From Gnetum montanum (lineage: Eukaryota > Streptophyta > Gnetopsida > Gnetales > Gnetaceae): a stretch of 64,000 nucleotides of DNA. How positions within the stretch are numbered: position 1 is the stretch's first letter; the number at the start of each line of letters is the position of its first letter. The position numbers were made by a program, and so were the translations under genes. The notes beneath the pieces were generated by a model that worked only from the letters and a program-made list of their open reading frames with translations, was not told where the DNA came from and made no database searches. The stretch covers positions 50,334 through 114,333 of the forward strand of contig MNCI01004758.1 in assembly GCA_015680685.1 (NCBI GenBank), written 5' to 3'. Positions 1-13,100 of the stretch are shown piece by piece.

Positions 1-2255
1 ATACTTAAGTTGAGTTCTCTGTCAAGCTAGTTCCAATATCAAGCCAAATCAAAGCTTGCATGATTGCTTCCACCAAGTATGACACATGAATGTCCATGAA
101 TCTAAATATTTTACCTAGCTACTAGTTGTTCTAGAAGAGGTAGATCTCTCCCATGTACCACTCCGCACTGGAAGTGAGGATTGACCACATGGGAGAGGTC
201 TACAGTTGAGCTCTAACTTCCTCTAGAGTGAACTCTAGAAACATTCTAAAGTTTAGTTGTTGGAGAACTAATTTGATCAAGGCAAGCATAGGTCAAGGTA
301 ACTTCAAGTCTTGGCATGGGACCTGGTATCTCATCCCAGTGAAACTACTCTATTTCCACTCCTAAAATCTAATGAATAGACTCCACTTTGGGGTCCTCAT
401 GAAGAGGTGTCATGGCATGAGCTTAGGCTTCCTACTCCTAGGGTTATTCCTATTGGCCCCTTCCAATTCTAGGGCACTTATCCCTAGGTCAAGATAGTCC
501 TACCCCTAGTCCATGCTTTGGTCTTGGTGTCATTTGTGATCACAACATAATCAAGGATTAACATATAGTGGGTAACTTATAACATTAAGTACCTTATCTC
601 TTTTTGGAACAATTACACTTGGCTAAGGTGTGGTTATGGGAAATTGATCTTTTAATATTATTTTAATTAATTTTACATTATTGGAGTTTGTTAGAAGGGT
701 TTAACTTCCATAGGTTGATGATTTAATATTATTTTATATATATATATTAAACCCATGGTGGACTTAGAAAAATTTCAAAAAAAAAAGACTTGTTAAAAAC
801 CTAGGGTTTGTGGCCCCCATGATGAAGAGCATACCTCCTATAGCTAAAGGACTAAAAAATGACTGAAATTGGACAAGCGGTGTGAAAGATATGGGCTTTG
901 GAAGGTTTTGGGCTCCAAAAAATTGCAAAAACTCCCCTCTTGATTGAAGAAAAATGGCAAAAAATTGCTAAGTGTTGCACTCTATTTATAGTATTTTTCC
1001 CATGAGTTGATGAGGTGGCATTGACACAAGTGGTTGCATCTACAAGGCCATGTTGACACAAGTGGTTGCATCTACGAGGCCACATTAATGCATCTATTGA
1101 CCACTATTGAATTTTTAAAAATTCAAGACATAGAAGGAGTTTTTACATGAAATTGGATTCTTTTGAAAGTTCATGAAGCCAAGAACACAATGAAATACAT
1201 GACAAGGGCTTGATAGCTTACAAAAATGGAGGTTTTCAATTGCAAGAATGATGGAGAAATGCCTTAAAGAAGTGAACTATTGGATGCATCGATGGAGCAC
1301 ATGAAATATTTGATTATGAAAATGCCTATGGATAAGGAGGTTAACTATTCCAACTAGGGGATATTCAAGTGGGTCCTCCCAATAGTAGGCACATGCCTTT
1401 TTTACCCTTGGATAACCTCAACTAATGAGTTCGTGGGTCCCATAGTTGATTAATGATCATGAAAAGTTAAGGACCTAATCCAAAAGAATCTACCTAAGAA
1501 TTTCAACACATCAAACTAAGACATTGAACAAGACATGAAAAAAGGTAGTGAGGTGAAGAATGGAAAGCATTGATGGATGAGGTAGCGAATGGAATGGAAT
1601 TCCTAATTGTGGTCATATGAAGTCCCTTGCATATTTTATGTTTAAATGATCCAATAAAGTCTATTCTGAGTCCAAATCAAAACCAACTACTTTTAATGAC
1701 TTTGCATTAACACTCTAAGACAAATCCACCCCCTCAAGACACAAGAATTCTCCCACAAATTACACACCATTTTGTATTTGAGAAGGAAACAAAATTTGGA
1801 TGTGAAAAAGGATCTTAGTTAGAGGGGATCTTCAAGCATATGTAACATGTCTTCTAGTCTCATAACTAGTGCTTGTAGCCTATTATTTTGTCTGAGTGTG
1901 CTTTGAATTTTCATCATTTTTTTAATTTTTTTTCAATTTTATGTTTCTATGGATTTTTGGATGGGAACCACATCATGTAAAGACTTATTAAGTTCCTATT
2001 ATTGGTCAACACAAAATGGTAAGAAATCCATGAAAAACACTCATGCACTCAAGTGAGTAGAAAGGCATAGATAGCATTGAATTCCCTTGAATTTACACCC
2101 TTTTCAAACCATTTGAATCTTTCCCAAGTTTGGAAATTACCAAGGCCACAAGTTCATTAAAGTTTCATTAATGAAAAAAGGACCTCATATTCCCAAAACA
2201 AGGAAGACCATAGAGTTGTTGGATGGGTGGATGACATGGACTTACTGCTTATTTC
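1..2255. other. Unresolved repeat-derived DNA
   Basis: No convincing coding region on either strand. On the minus strand a CTATAAATAG box (about 984-993) is followed upstream by a short array with GTTGACAC and GGCCAC motifs (1010-1100). The same order, TATA then GTCGA/GTTGA-rich sequence, occurs in the LTRs further right, so this may be the U3 edge of a decayed LTR. I could not match the rest to those LTRs. It may be the 3' part of the gypsy element to the right, or an insertion into it. Confidence 0.35.
1021..1084. repeat. Two-copy 32-bp direct tandem repeat
   Basis: Two adjacent 32-bp units (1021-1052 and 1053-1084) both start TTGACACAAGTGG and differ at only a few positions. The unit resembles the GTTGAC/GGCCAC-rich tracts upstream of the TATA box in the LTRs of this window. 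Confidence 0.8.
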
Positions 2256-2855
2256 ATGAAAATAAAAATTTATCTTAGTCATCAGTCATTGAAGTTCAAA
2301 AATAGAAACGAGACATTAATAATGAAAAACATTAAGTACAAACCACCATTAGAAAATACTTACAACATCACTATGTTCTGTTGGCAACAAAGCACTTTAT
2401 TAGAAAATACGCAAAACTCACACCAAAATAAAGTAAAATATAAAATATTCAAGAAAGTTAAAACATACTAACGGTGTTGTAAAAAAATTGGAAAAATAAC
2501 AAAGTGTAAAACAAAAAGGTATAAAAACAAAGAGAGTGTAAAACAGAACAAAAAAAGTAGAAAAACTGAAGAGCCACTGATATGGTTAGCACGAATGGCC
2601 ATCTATCCTATGCCTAGGTTGAAAGGAGAAGATGCAAAAAATTGAGTAAGGTTGTCCATATATAGAGGTGTTGCTTGCACTAGCTTGCTTGTTCTCATGG
2701 AAAGGTTTAAGCTATTGTATGTTGACCAATTGTTTTTTGTTTGGGCTCTCAGGCTTGTAGATCAACAAGACCCCAGAAGAAAAGATTTCATAAATGATAT
2801 AAGGTCCTTTTCATAATGTTTAGAACTTGGTTCATTGTGGAACATGTGTGGGGGT

Positions 2856-3800
2856 CTAGTAAAGGACTTTGTGTCCAAGTTTAAATTTGAATTTCCTTAT
2901 CCTAAGGGCATGGTGTTGTTTGTTAAATGCCTTGTGCACTTCATTTAATGACAGGGCTACCAATCTATAATCGTATAGTATGTTAAGGTTGATCAATCTT
3001 TCTTTTTGTGCTAGGCTAAGGTCAAGGTTAAGGTCACACATTTTTGAAAGTGTACAAAGCTTGAATTGGATAAGAAGAGTTGGTAATTTTCTATACACTA
3101 GCTCATAAGGAAGTAGCCTATCGAGAGTTTCCATGTTAAGTAGTATGCCCAAAGGGCATCGTTAAGTTTTGTGCTCCAACCTCTCTTATATTTACCAATT
3201 GTTCCAATTAAAATATTGGTGATCTACCTATTGGTAACCTCAACTTGATCATTGGCTTGGGGGTGATAAGGTGTTGTTAATTTATGTTCAACCCCCAAGT
3301 GTTGCATGAGCTTGCAAAAAGTAGCACTTGTAAAATGAGTAACATTATCAGAAATTAATACACATGGTACTTCAAACTTATTTACAACATTTAAAAACCA
3401 TGCAATAGTGGAAGACATATAGTTAGTGACAATTGCTGCTTATGTCCATTTTGTACAATAGTCAACAATGATTATTATGTATGCCTTTTCATTTGACATG
3501 GGCATGATGGGACCCATAAGGTCAATGCCCTAGATATAAAAGGGTTCTAATGGTTGAATTTTCTACTAAGGCCCCTCTATTCAAGTAGTCATCCCACCAT
3601 CTCATTGACAGTGTTCATAAGAGCAGAAGAATTGGTAAGTGTCCCTAGAAATTGTTGGTCAATAATACCCTACCATCAGGATCTTAATGACCTTGTGTCT
3701 CTTTTCATAGTGATCACCATAAGGACCCTCATGAACATACTAGAAAATGCACAATTGATTAGCATTAGGGACACACCAATGAACTAAGCCATCAACACAC
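2856..3800 (-). pseudogene. gypsy integrase remnant
   Basis: Conceptual translation in shifting frames gives an H-H-C-C-like zinc region (about 3600-3800), then a core with all three acidic landmarks: Asp in GIDLMGP (about 3510), Asp in SDNVTHF (about 3350) and Glu in QVEVTNR near 3230. The TPYHPQAN block before that Glu is typical of plant gypsy integrases. The C-terminal part (2856-3152) carries the PYELVY and AQKER blocks. Stop codons and frame changes break the reading, so it is not functional. Confidence 0.85.
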
Positions 3801-3925
3801 ATCTTGTAAAATTATTCATTGATTTCCATGAAGCATTTGGCCTAATAAAGAAACTATTGTTTCTTTTGATGGTCCAAGTCTTATGGCACCTCCTAAGTGA
3901 AAATACAAGTGAGGATATCATTGTA

Positions 3926-5647
3926 TCATTTTGGTTCAATGGACACTTGTTCATTTATTACATCAGCAAAGAGGAGTTCATCAGGAAATTGATTAGAGAG
4001 TGGGATCTCCTCCTCTTTGTTATCCCAACGTAACTGAGACAAGTGATTAGCAATCACATTATTAGTTTCTTTTTGATCTACCATTCTAATTTTGAACTCA
4101 TGTAAGATCACCAGTCACCATATGACATAGGGGCTCACAATCACCTTATTCATGAGGAAGTGAATGGCACTATGATCAGTGTGCACAAATACCTTGTATT
4201 TAAGCACATAGTACCTAAATTTCTCCAAGGCATACACCACTACCATTAGCTCTTTTTCTATTATGGTGTAATTGAGCTATGAAATCTTAATGCTTTAGCT
4301 TATGCAATGGATATAATAAGGACATTTCTAATCATCCATCTATGTAAGCACAACTTCCAAGGCATACTTTTATGCATCTATCATGATGTGAAATGTTTGG
4401 GAATAATCAGGTGCTCATAGAATTGAAGTTTCTACAAGCTTCTTCTTGAGTTATTGAAATGCATTTTTGCATTCCTTGATCTATACAAATGGAGCATCTT
4501 TCTTTGTCAACTCAACTAATGATTTAGTGATCTTAGAGAAATTCTCTATGAATCACCAATAGTAGCAAGCATGTCCAAGGAATGATTGGACATCTTTAAC
4601 AATTTTTGTCTAATGGGTTATTCCTTAAATGACCCTAATCTTTTCATGGTCTTCCTAAATCCCTAGTTGTGAGATTCTATCCCCCAACACAATGCCTTTC
4701 TAGACCATGATATGGCTCTTTTGCTAATTGAGCTAAAGACTGGTCTCCACATACCTTTAAAGAACTTGCTCAAGTCAATCTAGGGCTAGGTCAAATGTAG
4801 CACCATAGGTGAAAAATTCATCCATGAAGACTTCCACCCTACTATCAATCTAATGTTGAAAAATGCTCAAAGTAAGGTGTTGGAAAGTTGCAGGGGCATT
4901 ACACAGACCAAATAACATCTTTTTATATGCAAAAGTTCCCCAAGGACTCATGAATGTTATTTTGGCCTGATCTTCTGGCATGATATGAATCTAGTTATAG
5001 CCATTATAACCATCTAGAAAGCTATAATAGTAATGCCCAAAGATAGTATCCAACTCCTAGTCCAAAAATGACAATGGGAAATGATCTTTGTAGGTCACCA
5101 TGTTCAAAAACCTGAAATCAATACACATCCTCCACTTGCCAAATTTCTTTGGCATAATCACAAGTGGGATAATCCACTCACTATTTGCAATTAGATAGAT
5201 GAACCCCACCCTAAGGAGTTGTTCAATTTCCTCTTTCATGATCTACTATAATTTGGGATTCAGCTATCATTGTGGCTACTTCTTTGGCTTGATGGAAGGA
5301 TCAGTATAGATGTAATACTGGCATATACTTGAATCAATCCTAGTTAGTTTAGGATATGAACAAGCAAAGGCTATTGGCCATTTGATAATCACATTTAGCA
5401 CCATCTTTTTCTACTCAAGAGCAAGATTGGCTTTGATTATCATTGGCTTGCCATTTTTCAAAAATGCATATTCCATGCTAGGAGGTATAATTTTCAACTC
5501 TAGGTGCTTCGGTTTAAAATTTTTAAGGATTTCCAACTCTCCCCAGTATGTATCATTAGGTTCATCATTAGAGAGTTCGCAATGAACTTGCTTCAATTCA
5601 TCAATGCCTTCAACATAGGCACATGTTAGGATGTTAGTTGGTTCCAT
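3926..5647 (-). pseudogene. gypsy reverse transcriptase and RNase H remnant
   Basis: The segment 5411-5647 matches the linker that precedes the RT in Athila/Tat elements (EYAFL...PMII). RT follows from 5239 leftwards: KEEIEQLL, PKKFGKWRMCIDFR, KDHFPLSFLD, FGLCNAPATFQ. The catalytic box, normally FVDD or YxDD, reads FMDE here (Glu codon at 4817-4819). RNase H follows with VHTDHSAIHFL and ends in VIANHLSQL (3926-4111). One frame can be followed for long stretches but has many internal stops. Coding capacity is lost. Confidence 0.88.
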
Positions 5648-5749
5648 GCAAAATGTGCTACTATTAGGGTTAGCTGTCGACCACTCGATTTCTTCCTACT
5701 TTGTGGCTGTTATGTACAAGCACTTTTGGATTTCAAATTTATTTGCACA

Positions 5750-6190
5750 CTATCTTCATTCTTTGCTTGATGTGTTTTTGATAAACCATAACTTCTACAC
5801 ATAATTGCACCTTGTATTACTATATGCGATGCATGGAACTCTCTTCTTCTTAATATTTCCAAATGCATTTTCCTCAGAATTTTCCAAGGAAAGATCTTTG
5901 ATGCCCATTTGTGCATTAACAATGCTCAACCAAGCCCTTCCCATAATGATTTGGAAGTCCCATTGTAGTTATTAACCTTGATTACCAGAAAATTGGTAGG
6001 ATAGGACCACCCACAAAAAGTGTTCATAATGTCCACCACTAATTGCAAAGGAATAGTGATGGATTGATCTATCAATTCTAAAAAATGTTGCTTCTATTGA
6101 GAGAAGGAAAGTTCTAGGCTATGTACATTTCATGAGAAATCAAATTGACACCACGAATTGAATCAAGTAAAGCCTTACATGGCTCATTTC
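5750..6190 (-). pseudogene. gypsy aspartic protease remnant
   Basis: Near 6110-6170 the minus strand encodes ALLDS followed by a damaged glycine-alanine position and VNLIS, the decayed form of the retropepsin LDSGA...NL active-site region. About 200 bases further on comes an IMGRAWLS block, the equivalent of the ILGRPFL motif near the protease C-terminus. It lies between gag and the RT linker as expected. Frameshifts separate the blocks. Confidence 0.6.
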
Positions 6191-6959
6191 TAGCAATCTT
6201 TAAGTAGATGAGAGGAATCTTAGGATTAGCCCTTTTCTAGGAAGGTTGCTAACCTTGATCTAATTAGATACAACATGGATTAACATGATTGTGCAAATCT
6301 TGAAAGGCATTTGGTTTGAAGGGTTCTCAAAAAGAATAGATCTAGAGGATGAAGGAGACATAGAGTAATCATCCACATGAGTTGGTGAGAGCTTCGTAGG
6401 GCTATTTGTTTATAAGTTAACAACCCTAGAATCTCACCTTGCATGGATGGGGCAAGTAGTAATTAGGTTAACAGTGGAGGAACATGTGCGAAAGAATGAG
6501 GAGGATGATAAGGATATGGGGATTTCCCTCTAGGAGATGACAAGTGACTTCTGTAATACTTTGAAGGGTAGTAGTAATGTTATAATGAGGTGTGACTTAA
6601 AGAATCATCCAAAGACATGGGTTATTAGACATAGTACCCATATATATCTAGCTGCCTCTAAGGGTACTATTGCCTCAGCAGTGGCATCCCCCATGACTAT
6701 GGGTGCTGCTACTAATGATACTACTCATATGATTGTGGTAGAGCTCCACTTGGATAGTAAGCCTATTGTTGGTTAACTTGCCTAGGATTTCCTTGAGGAT
6801 AAGGCGATCTTCTCGGTGCTTGCCTTATCGCTAGCCCAGGATTCAAAGCATACATCCTAGATTCTTATAGTTGTGACAAAATAGGGTAACCTCCCTTAGG
6901 ATGTTCATATTGGTATATGTCACATCCACCATCATCATCTGATTCCAACCCCACAACCT

Positions 6960-8647
6960 CTTCTACTGCAGTAGCTTTGCCCTTACCCCTTTGGTAGGCA
7001 TTTTTAGCTTCCTTTCTTCTCTTGTGATATGATCACTATCTTGTTCTTTGGATTCCTTTACAATTTTTAGAGTGATTTAAAATTTTTCATCCAAAGATTC
7101 CCACATCTTTTCCACCTTAGCTAAAATTTTAGAAACAAAATTTTGAATTGCTACACCACTTCATAAGTGATGCCTCCCCCTCATTGTTATAAAATCATAC
7201 CTCCCTTTTCTAATAGAAGGATCCCAATTATATTCTACACTACTTTCCTATTTTCTCAATTTACCTTCTTCTTTTGCAACCTACTCAATTAGCCTTTGAA
7301 TCTAATGGGCTCTAAGTTTTGATAGTCTCCCTTTGGCATAGATCCAAAGGGTTCTTATTGTTTTTGATTGGGGCCCATATATGATATGGCAAAGCTTCTC
7401 TCATTGAGAATTCTATGGCTAGGACATCTATGCAAAAGGGAATAATACTTTCGCATGGCCACATCCAAGGGTTCATGTATTTCTTGTTGCCAACCTTGAA
7501 TTTTCTTTCTCAAATTGAACACTCGAGAGTATGTCTGATATTTATCATTAAATAGCTCAAGCATCATACTCCACCTATGAATTTATTTTGGCTCCAAAGA
7601 GCAATACCAACTTTCTTCTTCTTTTGTAAGTATCTTGGGAAACAACTTAATTTTTTGCCATTCATTTTTGATATTCTACAAGTCACAAGAATTGTGAAAG
7701 GCTTGAAGATGGGTTTGTGGATCAAAGTTATATCCCCCTTCAAATCTGGAGATATTGTTCATATCCAACCTCTTGATTCTACTATCTTTCACATGCCTAG
7801 TTGAAATTCTAACTACCTCTACAATGTTTAGCATGCTTCAAGTTGCCATCAAAGGTTCATCATCATCATGATTTTGATGAAGACTATGATGTTTTCTGCT
7901 ACCCCTTCATTCATGGCAAGGCCTTCAATCATTATCCTACCATTCACCTTTATCATGGTTTTGTCCACCCTAATTTTGATCAAATTCAGAGGAGGAAGAA
8001 GAAGATGCATATAAAGAGGATGAAGAAGAAGGATGACTACCACCATCATAGTGTTTGTCACCTCTTCTCTACTTGTCACAACCATAATCATTAGCTTTAT
8101 CATCATCACAATGCTTACTTAAGCCCTTATCTTGACTCCCACTCTTGGACCCACTTTTGCCTAAACCAGGATTGTTGATAGTGGACTTTAAATTCAGGTT
8201 CAAGCCCCCTTCACCAGAGTCAAGGGATGGAGAATCTTCATGTGGATAACCCCCAAAGGAAGGATCCTCATTGTCTTTTTGGTTCAACAAGAATAAGGGG
8301 TTAGTAAACCATTTCCCCTTTGTAGCTTCATGACACTTCTCCTAGTGTCGATCTATTTTGCATTCTATTTTAGTGGGATGATAGTCCCAATAGTCATGGT
8401 CTTGCACAACATATTTTTTATGAAGATCGTGAATGCCCAACCTCTTAAGAGTTTGGAGCAACTTCCCAAGAACAGATCGATCAGGTGATAGCATAATGTT
8501 GCCCTCCATGTCTCTCCACTGTAGTTGTTCATCATAATGCAGGATGAAGATGAAATTGGGTACAAACTCATCTGGATGAGTGTATATCACTTTGGGTTCT
8601 TGGGGAACTAGCAGTTTTGATTTATGATGCTTATGAGAAGAAGACAT
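6960..8647 (-). pseudogene. gypsy gag remnant with conserved N-terminal domain
   Basis: The start at 8645-8647 opens an intact stretch of about 100 residues (8342-8647) with a pattern shared by two other elements here: PDEFVPNF.FILH, W-D-M...NIMLSPDRS, L..LGI, and D.DYWDYHPT. An Asp/His-rich spacer follows. Then (about 7355-7790) a retrotransposon gag domain has the wording EWQKIKLFPK and LELFNDKYQ...NLRKKIQGW. Stops and frameshifts interrupt it. I assign gag because of position next to the primer site and the gag-domain match; the N-terminal domain is not one I can name. Confidence 0.75.
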
Positions 8648-8790
8648 TTTAGATTAGAAGAAAAATTTAGTGTGCTTTTAATTATGATTATTATTTTTTA
8701 TTTTTCAAATGATTATGACCTTAGGGTTAGTTCCAACAATCTTAAATAGTTTTCACTAAGTCCTAGATAGTGCATGTATCAAACTACAAG

Positions 8791-8808
8791 TCCTCGGTAA
8801 TGACACCA
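8791..8808 (-). promoter_or_regulatory. Primer binding site, decayed tRNA-Asp type
   Basis: On the plus strand the 18 bases equal the 3' end of plant tRNA-Asp at 13 of 18 positions, and all five differences are C-to-T or G-to-A. It lies one base inside the LTR edge at 8810, as expected for a minus-strand element. Confidence 0.75.
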
Positions 8809-8809
8809 A

Positions 8810-9694
8810 TGATGAGTAGTGTGTAGAACCTACACCCAACCATACAAATCACTAAGCATTCATTCATGATTTGGCCAAATTCTATGGACTTATAACCTTC
8901 TAAGTACATTGGTCTCTAGGAGGTGAAGCTAACCATTGTAATCATTGTCTTCCCAATTACACTTGTGAAATGCAAAAGTATGGTTAAGTGCAACTAAGGC
9001 ATATGATTTTTATCATTTTTATGTTTTATGTTTTAAGTCACCTAAAACTAAAGAATGAAGAATTATATATTTTATTGCTAATTTACTCTAACTAACTAAC
9101 ATTTAACTAATCCTAACATAAGCGTCTATTCCCACTTGTTGTACACATCCTGAACACATTTAATGCTACTGGGTTACCAAATGTTAAGCATTGTTGGGAT
9201 TACCAAGCATCAAGCATATGCTCAAAGTGGTCGTACTTATGTGCTTAATTAATCACTATTTAATTTAGTTTAGTCTAGCTTAATTAATTACTTAATTACT
9301 CAAAACATTAAAAGAAATTTCTTAAAATATTAAATGCATAAAAGAAATAATTAATCTATTTCAAAGTGCTACAAGGTTTATCAAAAAGCTAATCCTTATT
9401 GCCGCACACACTATTGGGCTTAAGTACAATAACGTTCAAATAAAGATTCGTACACTCTTTATCTCCTATTATAAGCACTTAGAAAATATTCTGACTTTAA
9501 AGTGGAAAAACTACTAGAGTTTCACTACAAATATGAGACTTGTTATCATAAATGCAGTTGGTGAGCACGTATTTATAGACGAAAACAAACATTGCATCGA
9601 CAGGGTCACATCAACATGACCAAGTCAAGAGGGTCACATCAACAAGGCCACGTTGAAGAGGCCTCGTCGACATAAGCCTTGGCATGACTCATCA
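8810..9694 (-). repeat. 5' LTR of the 2.3-9.7 kb gypsy element
   Basis: Begins TGATGAG and ends CATCA on the plus strand, the same terminal inverted repeats as the other tRNA-Asp-type LTRs in the window. Internal blocks also match, for example the CCTACACCCAACCATAC block near the primer site and the 'TATTTATAG' TATA box near 9570. The distal part (about 9595-9690) has GTCGAC/GTTGA-type repeats. The right flank is ATAGA; no partner duplication was found. Confidence 0.8.
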
Positions 9695-10115
9695 ATAGAT
9701 AAGATTGCTTGTCCAAGAAACCTAATTATCTTAAAGTAAAATATATAAGACTACTTGGAAAAGTAACTCAATAAAATTCATGTAAAATATTAGAAGCTAA
9801 TAATCTATGAAGCCTAATAAAATTCATGTAGAATATATGAGGTTGCTTAGGGGACCAATCTCAGTATAAGCATGTATAACATATATGAGGTTGGCTGATC
9901 AAGAAACCTAGGAAAATTCATATAGGATATGTGATGTTTCTTGTCCTAGGAACCTAAATATATGATTGTAAAGTATATGAGAAAACTTAGTATGTCATTG
10001 TAAAAGATATGATGTTTCTTGTCCTAGTATTCATGTAAGATATATGAGGTTCCTTGTCCAAGTAACCTAAATACAAGAGAAACATCAAAGCATTCATGTA
10101 GAAGATATGAGATTA
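9695..10115. repeat. Degenerate tandem-like repeat
   Basis: The words ATTCATGTA, ATATATGAGGTT, CTTGTCCAAG and AACCTAA recur in this order several times at roughly 45-80 base spacing, with indels. It reads as an old, decayed tandem array immediately beside the LTR. Confidence 0.5.
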
Positions 10116-13100
10116 ACATTATTTACTCATTGTAAGTGAATTATATTATTATTAATAAAGTTTTGATTTTATGATTTTTGATATTATTATTGTGGTGAAT
10201 ATATATGATAGAATATATATCATATATATGTATTATAACTCATAGAGAATTTTTATTATTTATATTTCAAAATATATAAGGTTGCTCAATTGTGTAACTT
10301 ATTGGTAATCCTCAATTCTTGTGATAGATATTTAATTATAATTTAATAGTATAGGTTTATCCTTTATGACTTATTAATTTCTCATGATAGATATTGTGAT
10401 ATTTGAATTCTTGTAGACTAGGTAACAAATAAAGAAGGGTTCATTAATGTATGAAATATAACAATTTGATCGATCATGCATGATATGTTGTGAATGATAT
10501 ACTTTATTTAACCTCTATTATGAAATAATATTATATAAAATGAAGTATAAGTTCTAATGTATGACTAACAAATATTTATTTTTATTGTTTCTTAGATTTA
10601 TCTACACTAGATATGAATCCCTTGTTAGGTAATATAAAGAAGAGATGTGAAAATTTATTTGGAAAAAAAATTTTGTTAAGCATAAATGTATAAAGGAATG
10701 ATTCCTTGTAGCAGGGACAATCGACAAAACTTAGATAGATGATACTATGGTAGATTTATGAAGATAAAATAGAATGGAGTTTATATATGATATATAGGAC
10801 ATGAAAAATTGATCTATTGTTCATCTATCTAATAATGAAATTGATGTATATATTGAATCAATTAATGAAGAATGTCATGACTATTATCTATTCTACAAGG
10901 ATATCTTATCAATGACTATATGAAGGGAGAATCATGTATACAATATCTTGAATTCTCAATTTCTTTCCATTCCAAGAAGTAGTATTCCCAATCCTACTAA
11001 TATAAATATATCAGAGGAAATTAAGTTTGTTGATCTTATAAATATTAGGTGAATGCATCCTATAGCTAATGCATTCACAAAGAAGAGACCTTACAAGAGT
11101 AAGAGGAAGGATGACATTATTGATAATAGAGAACATATAGGAATATTAGGAACTAGATCCTCTTACCATGCTAATAATTTTCTATCCATCATGTGTGCTA
11201 ATTGTTGCAAGAGGAATTGCATGCAAAGTATTTTTATGAAAGATATTGGGAGGACTTGGTAGATGATGTCTACAATGAGTTGTAATGAAAGAAGATCATA
11301 TATTATGCATGAATTTAAGTTAAATCATGTTTTCAAGGATGGAATTTGTATAGTAAAGATAGTAAAATATTTTAATATTAAATTTGTAAGAATACTTCAT
11401 GTAAAATTCATGATATTCCAAGTAGTACAGTAATTATAGTGAAAAGAAGGGGATATGGAGATTTCTAATATTTTAGTCCATTTTACACAACAAATGGGTT
11501 CATAATTTATCATAACATCTTTATCAAAATGCTTGAGAGATTTGAAGGTTGATCCTATAAATAGGTATGGTGATATGATGAAGAAACAATACAATTTCAG
11601 AAGATGCTCGCTTATAGAAGCACTACTCCACCATTTAGAAATAGTACATGCAAAAAAAATCATTTAGATTAATTAGATGAGATCAATGTAATCTCTAATT
11701 TAAATCCATTACCTACTACACTTTTTCTACAAATTTATAACTATAGAGAAGATAATAAGAATAAATATGTGTTCCTTTATTTTTCATTACTTATAGTAAT
11801 AAGAATTTTCAAGGTTATAGAGTTAATTTTTCTTCCAATAGTGCATATGCATAAGGATATTGATGAAAGTTTTAGAAGACTCTCAATGGCTATGAGAAAA
11901 AAGGATATAATTTCTCTACCAAAGTTTATGAACATGTATCATGTTATTAATGAAGACAGTGAAGCAACTATACTCCATATTACATTGATATGGTATATGA
12001 CTTCAAAGGATTTCTTGAAGGATACATATTAAGTTAAGTAAAGAATAGTTCTGAAATACAACATATTCATTATATTAGATTCTACCTGGTGATGATATGG
12101 AAAAGAAATATCAAGGGAAATTTTGATCTCTACCATTCAAGCTATGGAGAACTATTAATAGATGTTAAAGTCTTCCTGATGGTGAACCAAGGATCCTAAA
12201 CACTACATTTGATCAAACAAAGTACATAACAATGATTATAGACTACATTAGATCTCACATCAAGGTATGGAATGAGAAGATGAAAGGGCTTCAAGAAAAT
12301 GATAAGCAACAATGGATGAAAAAACTAAATTATTAGAAAAAATATTAGAAAATATAGATTCTTTTCAAGACACAATATTATGTGGGGATGCTATCATAGA
12401 ACCTTCTAGCCAAAAACTCTTCAAAAGGATATTTTGGATCTAAGATTAAACATTAATGGAACTCAAGTAGAGAAGTAGAAAATTGGATTAGTTGGATTAT
12501 GAAATAAGAAGCTAAGAAGATTATTTAATCCATTTTCTAATATCACAAATGGGATGATGCTTTTGATTAGGCTAGGAGATGGAAATGAAGCAGACATTAT
12601 ATGGATGGACAAAGTAAGAAATATTGAATCAAGGAAGGACATTATAAAAGATTTAACAGTGGACTAGTTTGAACCAAAACTAAGAGTAAAGAAAAAATGG
12701 ATGGATTGTGAATGAATATATAATCTAAAGAACACTGAAGTTAGAACACTGCAACCTAGCTTAGTGGTTTATACATGGATAAGTAAAATAGGAGAAGAAA
12801 GAAAGATGTAATTAAAAGTTGACAATCAAAGACATGTTGCAGCAGAATGAGAATTGCTAATGCATTAAATATGTATAAAATTTCATAATATCAAATTACA
12901 AGATAACATCCATACAAACGTTTGTGAGAATGATATGTAGATACAACAAGATTTCCTTGTACTTTCCTTATTTTGAAGTGATAGTAATTATTTTTTTGGA
13001 AGAGTTGAATTAATTTTATTAAAATTTCTACTAATATGTACTTCAAAAGATATAAGTGCTTACTTTAAGTTGATATGATATGAATTAATTTTTAATATGA

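Larger units (their letters stand above)
2256..9694 (-). mobile_element. Degenerate Ty3/gypsy LTR retrotransposon, Athila/Tat type
   Basis: Reading leftwards on the minus strand: 5' LTR (8810-9694), a tRNA-Asp-type primer site, gag, protease, RT, RNase H and integrase. This is the Ty3/gypsy order. The tRNA-Asp primer, the linker before the RT and the wording of the RNase H/integrase joint point to the Athila/Tat group. Every domain carries stops or frameshifts, many explicable as C-to-T or G-to-A changes (Trp, Gln and Arg codons turned into stops), which fits long methylation and decay. No 3' LTR is recognisable, so the left end given here is nominal; the 3' LTR may lie outside the window or be lost. 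Confidence 0.85.

Noticed and set aside
7843-8094. His/Asp-rich plus-strand frame
   Set aside because: Antisense of the gag spacer, a low-complexity GAT/ATC-rich stretch.
9695-10115. CRISPR-like array
   Set aside because: Units drift in length and sequence with no constant repeat or spacer structure, and the context is plant nuclear DNA.
11053-12032. Possible transposase gene
   Set aside because: Short frames on both strands with no catalytic or zinc-finger motif.
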